A stretch of 64,000 nucleotides of DNA from F1-120-MAGs238 sp964484185 (GCA_964484185.1 CAZAEQ010000008.1:75315-139314); one strand, 5' to 3'. Shown: positions 34,325 through 43,826, counted from the stretch's first letter. Notes: generated by a model not told the origin, from the sequence alone. A program made the numbers and translations.

Positions 34325-36083
34325 CACAATTCACCCCGACGTAAAGAGCCGCGCAGAACGTCGCCTTTTTGAGCTAATAAGGAATCTCGAAAACAGGAAT
34401 CGCTGGGTGTGCCTTCACTCACTCGGACTTGGCCGCCACGTCTCACAACGAGCTGGGGAAATTGATTTTTTCCTATTGACGGATAAAGCTCTAATTGTCT
34501 TGGAAGTAAAAGGGGGTGGTGTCAGACGGCAAGCAGGCGTGTGGACGTTTACGGATCGCCATGACGTAGTTCGTACTGACCGTCGTGGGCCATTTGAGCA
34601 GGCCAGATCCGCGATGCACTCGCTCGAACGGAGACTTCGCGATCACTTTGGTCCAGACTCCCCCGTTTCACACTTGTTGATCTGCTATGGTGTAGTCGCT
34701 CCCGACTGTCGATTGAGAACAGAAGTCCGGGATCACGAAGGATCGGAACTCGCCGACCTAGTCTACGACTTCGATGACCGTGCGAAGGGGTTTGGCTCAT
34801 ATATAGATCGCGTAGTTCAAACCACACAGCAGCGATACAAGGGACTTGGTCGCCGAAGTGAATCCCCCACGCCACAGGTTATTGAAACGATCGTAGATTT
34901 CGTTCGAGGGGATTTTGACGCAGTTGTACCAGCAAGTGTACAGGCCGACGATAGCTTGCGAACGCTCGTGTCGTTACAAAGGGGGCAGTATGCGGTCCTT
35001 GATACCATGCGGGACACGAGCCGATGTATTATCGATGGCGCGGCTGGCACCGGCAAGACCTTGCTGGCTGCAGAGATTGCAAGGCGGGCAGTTCGACAAA
35101 GCAAGCGAGTTCTGTTCCTGTGTTTCAATCGACTCCTGGGATGTCAACTGCAGGCGTCCGTCGAAATCACAAGTTCACAGGGATTTGTCGGAACTGTTCA
35201 TGGTTTCTGTCACGGATTGATCCGATCTTCCGTTTATGCGGCGGAGTTTGAGGCACGGAGGAGAGAGGCTGATCAAACTACAATCTATCCTCGTCTAATC
35301 CCCGAGTACGCGACAATGGCGCTTTTGGAAGGGGAGCATCGACCATTCGATATCATTGTGCTCGACGAAGCGCAGGATTACATGCAGAGCGCTTTCCTTG
35401 ATGTATTCGATCTCGCGATTGTCGGGGGGATCGAAGCGGGTACATGGCGAGCGTTTCTGGACTCAAACAATCAAGCCGCTGTGTTTGGCACCTACGAAGC
35501 CCAAGCCCTCGACCGTCTTGCTCACTTTGGCAAAACCTTAATGCTCTCGCTAAATTATCGCAACACGCGGCAAATAGTGCACGAGACCAACCTCCTCACC
35601 ACACCGGATCACATCGCGCCTTCAATGATCGAAGGTGCTCCAGTCGAATATCTGTGGATGGAGCCCGCCCAAGAAGGCGTCGAACAACTGCAATCTGTGT
35701 TGGACAGACTGACAAACGTTGAAGGTGTCGCACCAGGTAGAATCACAGTTCTTAGTGCGCGACATCTCGCTGGCAGCAATGCCACTGCGGCCAGTTGCGG
35801 TGGCAATCCGTTGGCACTGTTGACTGCCGACAACGTCTTGGAGGCGATATCTGGGCGTTACGCGGCCGCCACGCTTTCAACCATTTCCGCCTTCAAAGGA
35901 CTTGAAAATGACTTCATTATTTTGATAGATTTAGATGACATCGATAAGCCGTGGTGGAAGTCCGTGGCCTATGTCGGCATGACCCGAGCTCGCGCCAAGC
36001 TCTATATCTTGCTTCCACAGAGGCTTCGGGAAGCACATGACCGGAAGTTGGAGGCGTGGATGGACAAGCATGCTCAAAGCTAA
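34305..36083 (+). CDS. NERD nuclease-UvrD/RecD-like helicase
   Basis: A 592-aa protein. Residues about 10-125 are a NERD (nuclease-related) domain: KSRAERRLFELIRNL, GEIDFFLLTDKALIVLEVKGGGV with the Asp and the E-x-K of the PD-(D/E)XK fold. The superfamily 1 helicase core follows: Walker A DGAAGTGKT (about 245), Walker B IIVLDEAQD (about 348), SLNYRNTRQIV, and C-terminal TISAFKGLENDFIIL with YVGMTRARAKLYIL. Such proteins degrade or process DNA in several defence systems. The start overlaps the preceding gene by 20 nt and the next gene begins 23 nt after its stop, so it is made with the DISARM-like proteins. Confidence 0.88.
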   Translation: MTSMLPDTIHPDVKSRAERRLFELIRNLENRNRWVCLHSLGLGRHVSQRAGEIDFFLLTDKALIVLEVKGGGVRRQAGVWTFTDRHDVVRTDRRGPFEQARSAMHSLERRLRDHFGPDSPVSHLLICYGVVAPDCRLRTEVRDHEGSELADLVYDFDDRAKGFGSYIDRVVQTTQQRYKGLGRRSESPTPQVIETIVDFVRGDFDAVVPASVQADDSLRTLVSLQRGQYAVLDTMRDTSRCIIDGAAGTGKTLLAAEIARRAVRQSKRVLFLCFNRLLGCQLQASVEITSSQGFVGTVHGFCHGLIRSSVYAAEFEARRREADQTTIYPRLIPEYATMALLEGEHRPFDIIVLDEAQDYMQSAFLDVFDLAIVGGIEAGTWRAFLDSNNQAAVFGTYEAQALDRLAHFGKTLMLSLNYRNTRQIVHETNLLTTPDHIAPSMIEGAPVEYLWMEPAQEGVEQLQSVLDRLTNVEGVAPGRITVLSARHLAGSNATAASCGGNPLALLTADNVLEAISGRYAAATLSTISAFKGLENDFIILIDLDDIDKPWWKSVAYVGMTRARAKLYILLPQRLREAHDRKLEAWMDKHAQS

Positions 36084-36106
36084 ATAGATTCAAAGTGAGG
36101 CGAACA

Positions 36107-39100
36107 ATGACGGCACAAGAAGATTTTAGAGAACGACTCGCTGAGTTTCTTCATGAAGAACTCGTTGGTCCAAGTACCGACGATGAAACAATTGAGGATT
36201 CACCGCGACAACGATATTCGGCGGGAGTGCTATTCCCACGAAATCAGGAAATCGATGAAACCGCCGATGAAGATGCAAGGAAAGAAGAATCAACCGGAGA
36301 CACAGGGACGGCCACGGTCGTAGACACGGGTGAATCACCCAGGCATGCTGAGCAGAAGCCCCGCTCTGGTGGACACGAGGACTCTCCCGATGCCTCATAC
36401 GACATGACAATAAGGCTTGCAAATGCCTATTACCCAGCCGCGATGGGATTATCGTTTGTGGTCGAACATGGAGCGGAACTCATATTCGAGCCAAGAGCCG
36501 CCACCTATCGCGTCATTGAACAAACGGCAGCAACGCAGATGCCCCCCTTGGGAGTCGGAGAGACATCGCCTCCCAACACATCACAGTCAAAGGCCCCTTG
36601 GGTGGCACGCCGCTGGAAACGTGTCGCGTGCAATATCGCTCCAGTTCCACTTTTGAATATTAATCGTGGCGATCCACTGCGTCCCTTAGATCATGACCTA
36701 GGTAATGATCTAAAGCTCCGAGTGGTAGTTCGTCATCGGCAAAACGATTCGCTGATTACGGCGGTGGTCTATAACTCGAAACCAGCTAGCCGCACCGGAC
36801 CTCCCCCCGCCACAGACTGCTTCTTTCAGGTTGGACTTCGTGTCCGGGACCAACACGGGAGAGCAGTATTTTCCGAATATCGATCGAAGGCCAGTATTTC
36901 GGAAGATCCAGAGGAGCGATCTCTCTCTCTGCTCTATCGAAATCGCCGATCGTTTGCTGTCGGACATGGTTGCGCCACAGACTGGAACAGGTGTGATGGG
37001 CCAAGGACAACTCTCGTTGAAACCGCATCACTTCCGAGAGTGAAAGTTCCCCCAATCGAACCAACAGATGGCAGTGGCGACGAATACAGCATGCATGTGT
37101 TGTCTGGACTCGCGGGGGCTCTAAGCGGAGAAGAACTTGGGAGTCTCCTGCAACCCGTCGCGCGAGAATACGGTGGGTGGATCGCCGCGAGGCGAGCGGA
37201 AAGGTCAGACATAACTGACGATCTCCTGTCGACGGCGGACGCGCACCTTGCTTTATGCGATGCGTGCCAGAATCGAATTCAGGACGGCATTGACTTGTTA
37301 ATGACCAATGAAACGGTCCGCGAAGCGTTCACGCTAACGAATCGGGTCATGTTAATGCAGCAATTGCATTATCGTCGAAAGCGCCGAGCGGTCAATGACG
37401 CTTGGGAGCCACTCCCAACAAACTACGCGCCCTTGAACAGTCGAACGGGCCGCTGGCGCAAGTTTCAGCTAGCATTCCTGCTAATGAATCTCAGGAGCAT
37501 GTTGCCAGGTGCTACTGATGTGCCTTCCAGTAATCGCAACGTCGTCGATCTAATTTGGTTTCCAACGGGCGGCGGAAAAACTGAAGCATACCTCGGGCTG
37601 TCAGCCTACACCATACTAATTCGCCGACTTATTGATCCCACAAGCGACGGCTGCACAGTATTGATGCGATACACGCTTCGCCTACTCACTTCGCAGCAAT
37701 TCCAGCGTGCAAGTTCAATGATTTCGGCATGCGAATTACTCCGACGCGCGGAGCCTGAGCGATTAGGGCAGTCGCCAGTTAGTATTGGTCTCTGGGTCGG
37801 GCAGTCCCTCACGCCAAACAATCGCGAAGATGCGAACAAAGATCTCAGTGCATGGGTGCTCGGGAGAGGCGAGAACAAGTTCCAGATTCTAAACTGCCCA
37901 TGGTGCGGAACAGAGATGGACAATAAGACCCTTCCAGGGTACCGGTATGTGAGATCTGAACGCACGGTTCGCTTTGTGTGTCCTTGTAACCAATGTCCAT
38001 TTGGCACCACGCCGACCTGTTTGCCAATTAGTGTGATCGATGACGATATTTACGAGTCGCCGCCATCATTGATAATTGGAACCGTCGATAAATTCGCGAT
38101 GCTAGCCTGGAGGGAGAAGGCAGGCGCTATTTTTGGATTAGGTAGTGTCCCGCGATCTCCTCCAGATCTCATTATTCAAGATGAACTTCATTTGATAGCT
38201 GGCCCCCTCGGATCGATGACTGGTCTATACGAGGCAATTATCGACAGGCTCTGCATGCGCACGTCCGGTCGCCCCAAAATTGTGGCATCAACTGCGACGA
38301 TCAGGCGAGCAGAGGAGCAATGCAAGCGGCTGTACTGTCGCCGCACCACCGTGTTTCCACCTGCTGGCCTAAGTGCGGACGACAACTATTTTTCGCTTCT
38401 ACAGCAGTCTTCTGCGGGTCGCCTGTATGTCGGCGCCTTTGGAAGTGCCGCTCCTTCGTTTGTCACTCTTCAGATTCGAGCGGTGGCAGCACTGTTGTTT
38501 GGTTCAAAGTGGTTGGATTCGGAACCAGGTCAGGGAGAGTCGATTCGAGACCCTTATTGGACCACCATTTGGTACTTCAACACCCTCCGAGAGCTAGGAA
38601 ACTCCTGCACGCTGATTGAAGCCGATATTCCAGAGTATTTGAAGGTGCTTGCGCGACGATACTCGGTCGACTGGAGGAACATGCGTCACTTGGGTCCACC
38701 CATAGAAATGACAAGTCGAAGGTCCGCAGAGGAAATACCGGTGATACTGCAGCAACTCGCGGTGTCGTATCCAGATCCGCGCTGCCTAGACACGCTGCTT
38801 GCCACAAACATGATTTCCGTGGGCGTGGACGTTGACCGTCTCGGTCTCATGGCAATCACGGCTCAGCCCAAGACAACATCTGAGTACATTCAAGCATCCA
38901 GCCGCGTTGGGCGCTCCTCAAACGCGCCCGGTCTTATCGCCGTCATGTATGCACATGGAAATCCACGAGATCGCTCCCACTACGAACATTTTCGCTCATA
39001 CCACGAAGCGTTCTATCGCTTTGTCGAGCCAACCAGTGTCACGCCATTCTCTCTTCCAGCGCAAGAGAGGGCGATACACGCTCTGCTGGTCATTGCTGTT

Positions 39101-39463
39101 CGTCATATTTGCGGCATCCACAGCCCCGATCTGCTCAATGTCGACTCGTCGGTGTTGGTAGACACAATCAACTGGTTGGTGGATCGCTGTCGCCAGATTG
39201 ATCCCGATCACGTAACCACGCTTCAATCCAACATCGCTCGACTGCTCGAACACTGGAGATTGGTGAATCCTTCGGAATGGGGAAACTTCAATGAAGCCCC
39301 TGATGACGTGCGAAGATTGATGTACCCAGCTGGCTCCCTCCCTTCTGATCACGAGCGGGATATCGCGTGGTCAACTCCCTCTTCGCTCCGAAGTGTCGAC
39401 TCCGACTGTGCGTGCAAAGTGCTGTCCCGATATCCAAGCCCCACGGAAGGAGGCCAACTTTGA
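36107..39463 (+). CDS. drmA: DISARM DrmA-like helicase (YprA/MrfA-related superfamily 2)
   Basis: A 1,118-aa protein with the hallmark Walker A WFPTGGGKTEAYLGL (about residue 486) of DrmA and related helicases. Further motifs are LIIQDELHLIAGPLGSMTGLYE (DE-box, about 688), IVASTATIRRAEEQ (motif III), NMISVGVDVDRLGLM and QASSRVGRSS (motif VI). The N-terminal 460 residues are family-specific. A CPWCGTEMDN...CPCNQCPFG zinc-like cluster lies between about 598 and 635. In DISARM, DrmA and DrmB form a DNA-binding complex that blocks phage DNA. I use the ATG at MTAQEDF, which has GTGAGGCG upstream; a longer start would overlap the NERD gene. The stop overlaps drmB's start. Confidence 0.85.
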   Translation: MTAQEDFRERLAEFLHEELVGPSTDDETIEDSPRQRYSAGVLFPRNQEIDETADEDARKEESTGDTGTATVVDTGESPRHAEQKPRSGGHEDSPDASYDMTIRLANAYYPAAMGLSFVVEHGAELIFEPRAATYRVIEQTAATQMPPLGVGETSPPNTSQSKAPWVARRWKRVACNIAPVPLLNINRGDPLRPLDHDLGNDLKLRVVVRHRQNDSLITAVVYNSKPASRTGPPPATDCFFQVGLRVRDQHGRAVFSEYRSKASISEDPEERSLSLLYRNRRSFAVGHGCATDWNRCDGPRTTLVETASLPRVKVPPIEPTDGSGDEYSMHVLSGLAGALSGEELGSLLQPVAREYGGWIAARRAERSDITDDLLSTADAHLALCDACQNRIQDGIDLLMTNETVREAFTLTNRVMLMQQLHYRRKRRAVNDAWEPLPTNYAPLNSRTGRWRKFQLAFLLMNLRSMLPGATDVPSSNRNVVDLIWFPTGGGKTEAYLGLSAYTILIRRLIDPTSDGCTVLMRYTLRLLTSQQFQRASSMISACELLRRAEPERLGQSPVSIGLWVGQSLTPNNREDANKDLSAWVLGRGENKFQILNCPWCGTEMDNKTLPGYRYVRSERTVRFVCPCNQCPFGTTPTCLPISVIDDDIYESPPSLIIGTVDKFAMLAWREKAGAIFGLGSVPRSPPDLIIQDELHLIAGPLGSMTGLYEAIIDRLCMRTSGRPKIVASTATIRRAEEQCKRLYCRRTTVFPPAGLSADDNYFSLLQQSSAGRLYVGAFGSAAPSFVTLQIRAVAALLFGSKWLDSEPGQGESIRDPYWTTIWYFNTLRELGNSCTLIEADIPEYLKVLARRYSVDWRNMRHLGPPIEMTSRRSAEEIPVILQQLAVSYPDPRCLDTLLATNMISVGVDVDRLGLMAITAQPKTTSEYIQASSRVGRSSNAPGLIAVMYAHGNPRDRSHYEHFRSYHEAFYRFVEPTSVTPFSLPAQERAIHALLVIAVRHICGIHSPDLLNVDSSVLVDTINWLVDRCRQIDPDHVTTLQSNIARLLEHWRLVNPSEWGNFNEAPDDVRRLMYPAGSLPSDHERDIAWSTPSSLRSVDSDCACKVLSRYPSPTEGGQL

Positions 39464-41307
39464 ACAATCTCCCGCTTAGACGCTCCCAAGCAATCGTGCC
39501 TTTCGGCGTTGGCGCGATGGTGGACTTTCCTCAGCAGTCCCTGATGGCGGGTGGACTAGACGCGTGGCCGGACCTGCCAGAGATGGAGTTACGCGATGAT
39601 CGCCTCGCGCGGCGACTATTAGTCGATGGCTTTCGGGAACCTCCGCGCGCGCCCGAGAAAGGACACGACGGTGGAGGCTACCTCCCGTTCGTTCGCTTTC
39701 CACTCTGGCATAGCTGCCCAAGATGTGATGGTCTACACGAGGCTCAATGGAATGACCCAGGTTCCCCGCTGTGCCGAAATCCGCGTTCTCCGTCTCCGAA
39801 GATGTCAGCGTGTTCAAGTCTCCCCGATCGCGGACCAAGATCGAAGTGTCGCATGATACCGCTTCGCTTCGTGGTGGCGTGCTCCGCTGGCCATATCACC
39901 GACTTTCCATGGCTGCTTTGGGCCCACAGAAAGAGCGGAGAAGAGCTGGATTCGGTTCAGGTCTGTTCGCAAAGTAGTCTTCGACTTAGACACTCGGGCC
40001 GTGCTGGTCTTGAGGGCATCATCGTGGAATGCGTTGGATGTGGAGCGAAGAAGTCGATGATGGGATGCGCGGGCCCAAATGGGTTGTTCGGATTCAAATG
40101 CCGCGGGGAGCGACCCTGGCTGGGTCCGGAAGGTAGAGAGGCAACATGCTCGAGTATGTCTCCTCCGGTCGTGGTTCAACGCGGCGGATCAAATGTGTAC
40201 TTCGCAAAGGTCGCGAGTTCAATATTGATTCCTCCCCTAACTAGTCCAGTTCGACGAATAATTGATGAACCAACTATCTGGGATCTTTTAACGTGCGGAG
40301 TAGCAATTGGCGGAATGCCGGACGATCAGCGCATAAAAATGGTGGCGAAGAACAAGCGTCTCGATTTCGACACTCTTCGAGCTGCAGTTCAGTACAAACT
40401 GTCTGGAGCTGGTCTGGGTAACGCGAGTCAGAGCGAATCCGAGTACCGCCACGCTGAATATGTCGCATTAAATGGCCCCAAAGGCGGAGAAGGGGACTTT
40501 GTCATAAGGCCCCTAGATGGGTCTGCCTTTCAACGCCCTGTGGGCCAGTATGTCGAACGAGTTGTACTTGTCGAAAAACTGGCCGAAACGCGTGCACTCA
40601 CTGGATTCTCGCGAGTGTCTCCGCCAGTCCGCGGAGTCTACGACCAACAGGATATCTTGCAATTAAGCCTCACTCGAAAGGCGTGGTTGCCCGCAGTAAG
40701 AGTTTTCGGAGAAGGCATCTTTATCAACATGAAGCGAGATGTGATGGACACCTGGAGTCTACTTCCCGCAGTAATCGCTCGTTCTGCGCAGCTGGCCAAG
40801 ACCGCCGCTCGTATTGCGGCGGAGAGATCTCAACCCCCTCGTCGATTGACCCCTCATTTTTTCCTCCTCCATACTCTGTCCCATTTATTGATTCGTCGCC
40901 TCGCGTTCGAGTGTGGATATGGAAGCTCTTCACTTAGAGAACGAATCTACTGCGACGAGGGGACAGGAAACCGAATGTGCGGGATACTCATATATACTGC
41001 CGCCGGTGACTGCGAAGGCACGATGGGGGGACTCACACAGCAGGGTCTTCCTGAGCGATTTGAAAAAATGGTTGAACTCGCGGTTCGTGCGGCACATTGG
41101 TGTTCATCCGACCCGTTGTGCATCGAGAGCAACGGCCAGGGCACCGATTCGCTTAATCTAGGGGCATGTCATGCATGCTCACTGCTTCCAGAAACCTGTT
41201 GTGAGGAAGGAAATCGTCTACTCGACCGCGCGTTCATTGTGGGAACCACGAAGAATCCAGAGCTAGGGTATTTTCAGTCCATTATCCGCGAGTCATTTGA
41301 CATGTGA
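39460..41307 (+). CDS. drmB: DISARM DrmB-like protein with DUF1998 domain
   Basis: A 615-aa protein starting at a TTG that overlaps the stop of the helicase gene, with GGAAGGAGG six bases upstream; this start gives the family N-terminus RRSQAIVPFGVGAMVDFPQ. Cys pairs (SCPRCDG, CVGCGAKK with a following MMGC) suggest zinc sites. The DUF1998 region is LLHTLSHLLIRRLAFECGYG through GACHACSLLPETCCEEGN (about 468-595). In DISARM, DrmB pairs with the DrmA helicase. No drmC (phospholipase D) gene is found nearby. Confidence 0.85.
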   Translation: MNNLPLRRSQAIVPFGVGAMVDFPQQSLMAGGLDAWPDLPEMELRDDRLARRLLVDGFREPPRAPEKGHDGGGYLPFVRFPLWHSCPRCDGLHEAQWNDPGSPLCRNPRSPSPKMSACSSLPDRGPRSKCRMIPLRFVVACSAGHITDFPWLLWAHRKSGEELDSVQVCSQSSLRLRHSGRAGLEGIIVECVGCGAKKSMMGCAGPNGLFGFKCRGERPWLGPEGREATCSSMSPPVVVQRGGSNVYFAKVASSILIPPLTSPVRRIIDEPTIWDLLTCGVAIGGMPDDQRIKMVAKNKRLDFDTLRAAVQYKLSGAGLGNASQSESEYRHAEYVALNGPKGGEGDFVIRPLDGSAFQRPVGQYVERVVLVEKLAETRALTGFSRVSPPVRGVYDQQDILQLSLTRKAWLPAVRVFGEGIFINMKRDVMDTWSLLPAVIARSAQLAKTAARIAAERSQPPRRLTPHFFLLHTLSHLLIRRLAFECGYGSSSLRERIYCDEGTGNRMCGILIYTAAGDCEGTMGGLTQQGLPERFEKMVELAVRAAHWCSSDPLCIESNGQGTDSLNLGACHACSLLPETCCEEGNRLLDRAFIVGTTKNPELGYFQSIIRESFDM

Positions 41308-41329
41308 TTTCGCGCAGGTTCGCTTCCAA

Positions 41330-41707
41330 TCACCGCACCTTGGTTGTACCTTGTTGAACAACAAAGTACTTGTCACCATCGCGCGATTGAAATCCGGATG
41401 CCTGCATCCGCGCGTCTTCTTCAAATCGCCAACCGCGTTCAAGTTTGTCATTTTGATAAAAGATATTGCCTTTGGCGTCGACCACCACCCAAAGGTCCGC
41501 CGCTGAAGGAATTGTGGCGGATACGGTGGACCTCGGAGTATCAGCACTTAGCGCGTCATCATCGTCGAACTGGAAGATGCCATCAGAGGTATAGAGAACG
41601 ATTGAACCATCTTCCTCTTCATTGACACTTACTACCCACCCACCATCCCTTTCCCAGGCCTCTCCGTCAAGAAGTTCAGCTAGCTCTCTTGCAGTCTTTT
41701 CGTCCAT
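41330..41707 (-). CDS. Small acidic protein of unknown function
   Basis: A 125-aa protein; AGAAGGAGA lies 8 nt before the ATG at 41707. It reads as an alpha-beta fold rich in short strands (WVVSVNEEEDGSIVLYTSDGIFQFDDDDAL, DLWVVVDAKGNIFYQND). It converges with drmB (22-nt gap) and is divergent from the Eco29kI-like gene. Family unknown; immunity or anti-restriction is conceivable but unsupported. Confidence 0.6.
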   Translation of the reverse strand: MDEKTARELAELLDGEAWERDGGWVVSVNEEEDGSIVLYTSDGIFQFDDDDALSADTPRSTVSATIPSAADLWVVVDAKGNIFYQNDKLERGWRFEEDARMQASGFQSRDGDKYFVVQQGTTKVR

Positions 41708-41731
41708 TGGAGCGTCTCCTTCTATCACACA

Positions 41732-41848
41732 CTATCCAACAGGCGGGGACAGGCAAGCTGATGAGCGTGAAATAGTTGATGCTGTCATGTCTTTGGACTG
41801 AATCCGCCGCATTCGGTCGCTTCTCTGTCTTTTGGTCAATGTATCCAA
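41732..41848 (-). pseudogene. vsr: Remnant of a vsr mismatch endonuclease gene
   Basis: The N-terminal residues DTLTKRQRSDRMRRIQSKDM match the conserved start of very-short-patch-repair endonucleases, which is usually followed by TxPE and the catalytic domain. After MT the frame continues with unrelated residues and stops after 16 codons. The remnant starts 48 nt from, and points away from, the Eco29kI-like gene. A cytosine methyltransferase gene nearby is its usual partner. Confidence 0.7.
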
Positions 41849-41895
41849 GTTCGTACCTGTTGGACTTTGATCCGGAGCCACTCCACTATACCGGC

Positions 41896-42648
41896 ATGGC
41901 CAAGTCTTCAGTCGCACACTTCGACTTCAACCTACCCAAAGCTGTGCTTGAGCAGTTGGTGGACGCTTTTAAGATTCTCCCGATTGGACCGCTCACCCTT
42001 GAGGCTCTGGAGGACGTTGAAGACATACAAGGTGTCTATCAGCTTTATCTGTCAGGCAAGCTCATGTATCTTGGCAAAGCTGATACCGACCTTCGTGGCC
42101 GATTAGTTCGCCATTTCTATACGTTAAAAGGACGCAAGGCAATCAAGATTGAGAATTGCGGTTTCAAGGGACTGTATTTGCATGACAACTGGGCGGCCTC
42201 TCTGCATGAAGACAACATGCTCAAGCACTACAAAGGTGAATCAGCTTGGAATAATTCAGGGTTCGGAAGCAACGATCCCGGCAAGCAAAGAGATACGACT
42301 GTGTATCCAGATGATGCCTTTGACGTTCTCTTTCCGATCGACCTTGACTTCCGCACCAATTTGCAAGCTGGAGATTTCGACCTTTGGAACCTGCTTGGAG
42401 AGTTGAAGGAAGCTACGCCTTATACCTTCCGCTTTGAAACTGCTGAGACCAGAGGCAAGCCGCATGCCGATTACAAAGGGAAAGTTGTTAAGCTGAAAAA
42501 GGCAGACATGAGTTTCAGAGACATACTCGCCTGTATCTGCCAACAGTTACCCACCGGTTGGCAAGCAACGGAAATTCCTTCCCGGGTCATTCTCTACAAA
42601 GAATCGAAATCTTACCCGAGAGGCAACGTACTTTGGCCCAAAGGTTGA
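41896..42648 (+). CDS. Eco29kI-like GIY-YIG restriction endonuclease
   Basis: A 250-aa protein of the Eco29kI family. GIY-YIG features: GVYQLYLSGKLMYLGKADTDLRGRLVRHF (residues about 46-74 in extent; key GVYQLY and MYLGKA), then CGFKGLYLHDNW, ASLHEDNMLKHY with the metal-binding Glu, and WNNSGFGSNDPG, matching family blocks. The characterised Eco29kI cuts CCGC^GG. The ATG at MAKSSVAHFD is used. The gene converges with the methyltransferase gene, overlapping it by 37 nt at the 3' ends. Host DNA must be protected by that methylase. Confidence 0.88.
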   Translation: MAKSSVAHFDFNLPKAVLEQLVDAFKILPIGPLTLEALEDVEDIQGVYQLYLSGKLMYLGKADTDLRGRLVRHFYTLKGRKAIKIENCGFKGLYLHDNWAASLHEDNMLKHYKGESAWNNSGFGSNDPGKQRDTTVYPDDAFDVLFPIDLDFRTNLQAGDFDLWNLLGELKEATPYTFRFETAETRGKPHADYKGKVVKLKKADMSFRDILACICQQLPTGWQATEIPSRVILYKESKSYPRGNVLWPKG

Positions 42649-43826
42649 GCGGACTCCTTCAGCGTTGCTTTGAGTTTCTTCGCCACGGTCGCAATCAACT
42701 TGACGGGAACAGCATTGCCAAGTTGCCGCATTGTTTCTGTCCAAGAGCCTTCAAAATACCACTCATCGGGGAAGGTTTGAAGTCTGGCGCACTCTCTAAC
42801 TGAGAAGTAGCGGACTGAGCCATCTTCAAATCGAAGCGTATTTTCCCCACCCGGAACGCCGTGGTCGCCAGCTTTCAAAGTTTTTGCTGGTTCATCCCAT
42901 GGGCTTCCATTGTGCCCGGCGTAGCTTCTTGCGCCCGGATTTAGGAAGTGGTTTGCGATCTTGGAGGAAGTTTGCCCCGGTCCGATTTTCGGCAAGTCTG
43001 AAATTGTATCGCGAACCGTGAGCCAAGGAAGCAACATCAAGTCGGGCGAGTAGTTGCGGAGCTTACTAGCACGATTTTGCTCGGCTGGCGTAGGCAAAGG
43101 TCTGCGACCCTTTGATATGCCGTGTAGGTCCCAATAGTCGCCAGATACCCACTTGGAATAAATGAGAGCATTCTCTTCATGCGTGGGTTCGGGGTAAGAA
43201 AATTCCGCACCAAGGTCTGATCGAATACCAACGATTATTACGCGTTCTCGACGTTGCGGTACTCCATAATCTGCGGCGTTCAGGAGTTGCCGAACCACGT
43301 TGTACTTAAGACCACCAAATTTTCCTGACGTATGAACACGATCCAGTTCCGCTAGATGGTCCATCCAATCCTGATCGCCGACCCGGCGCATTGTGGGATA
43401 GCGAAGCCGCTGAATGATGTAGTTGAAATAATTGCTGAAGCTGCTTCGCAACAGTCCTTTAACGTTCTCAAAGATAAATGCCTTGGGCCGAATATCTCTC
43501 ACCGCCCTAATAGCTTCCGGGAACATATCACGATCGTCTTCATGTGCTCCGTGCTTGCCGCCCAACGAGAAAGGCTGGCAGGGTGGCCCGCCGGTTACTA
43601 CGTCGATCTTATCTTTGAATGGCCGAAAGTCGAAGTGTCGAATATCGCCGTGAAATAGATCCCAGTGCTTTGCAGGGCCGAATCCATTTGCTTTATTGCG
43701 GAGAATGGTTGCAGCAGCGTTGTCATCCCATTCCACCAATTTTTCGTGCTTAAAGCCCGCTGCAGCAGTGCCAAGTGCTAGACCCCCTGCACCGACGAAA
43801 AGCTCAATTGAAGTCAGTCCAGCCAT
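42612..43826 (-). CDS. DNA (cytosine-5) methyltransferase of the Eco29kI-like R-M system
   Basis: A 404-aa C5-methyltransferase: motif I SIELFVGAGGLALG, motif IV TGGPPCQPFSLGG with the nucleophile Cys 83, motif VI FIFENVKGLL, motif VIII PQRRERVIIVGIR, motif IX RDTISDLP and motif X LGNAVPVKL. Start at MAGLTSIELF is the family N-terminus. It faces the Eco29kI-like endonuclease tail to tail, so it is the cognate modification enzyme; class 2 DISARM also uses a 5mC methylase (DrmMII), and this one might serve that role as well, but only by inference. Confidence 0.92.
   Translation of the reverse strand: MAGLTSIELFVGAGGLALGTAAAGFKHEKLVEWDDNAAATILRNKANGFGPAKHWDLFHGDIRHFDFRPFKDKIDVVTGGPPCQPFSLGGKHGAHEDDRDMFPEAIRAVRDIRPKAFIFENVKGLLRSSFSNYFNYIIQRLRYPTMRRVGDQDWMDHLAELDRVHTSGKFGGLKYNVVRQLLNAADYGVPQRRERVIIVGIRSDLGAEFSYPEPTHEENALIYSKWVSGDYWDLHGISKGRRPLPTPAEQNRASKLRNYSPDLMLLPWLTVRDTISDLPKIGPGQTSSKIANHFLNPGARSYAGHNGSPWDEPAKTLKAGDHGVPGGENTLRFEDGSVRYFSVRECARLQTFPDEWYFEGSWTETMRQLGNAVPVKLIATVAKKLKATLKESAQPLGQSTLPLG

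Noticed and set aside
36107..41307. Druantia type III (DruE-like) system
   Set aside because: In DruE the helicase and DUF1998 parts are in one very large protein, here they are two proteins in the DrmA/DrmB arrangement; no DruH-like gene was recognised.
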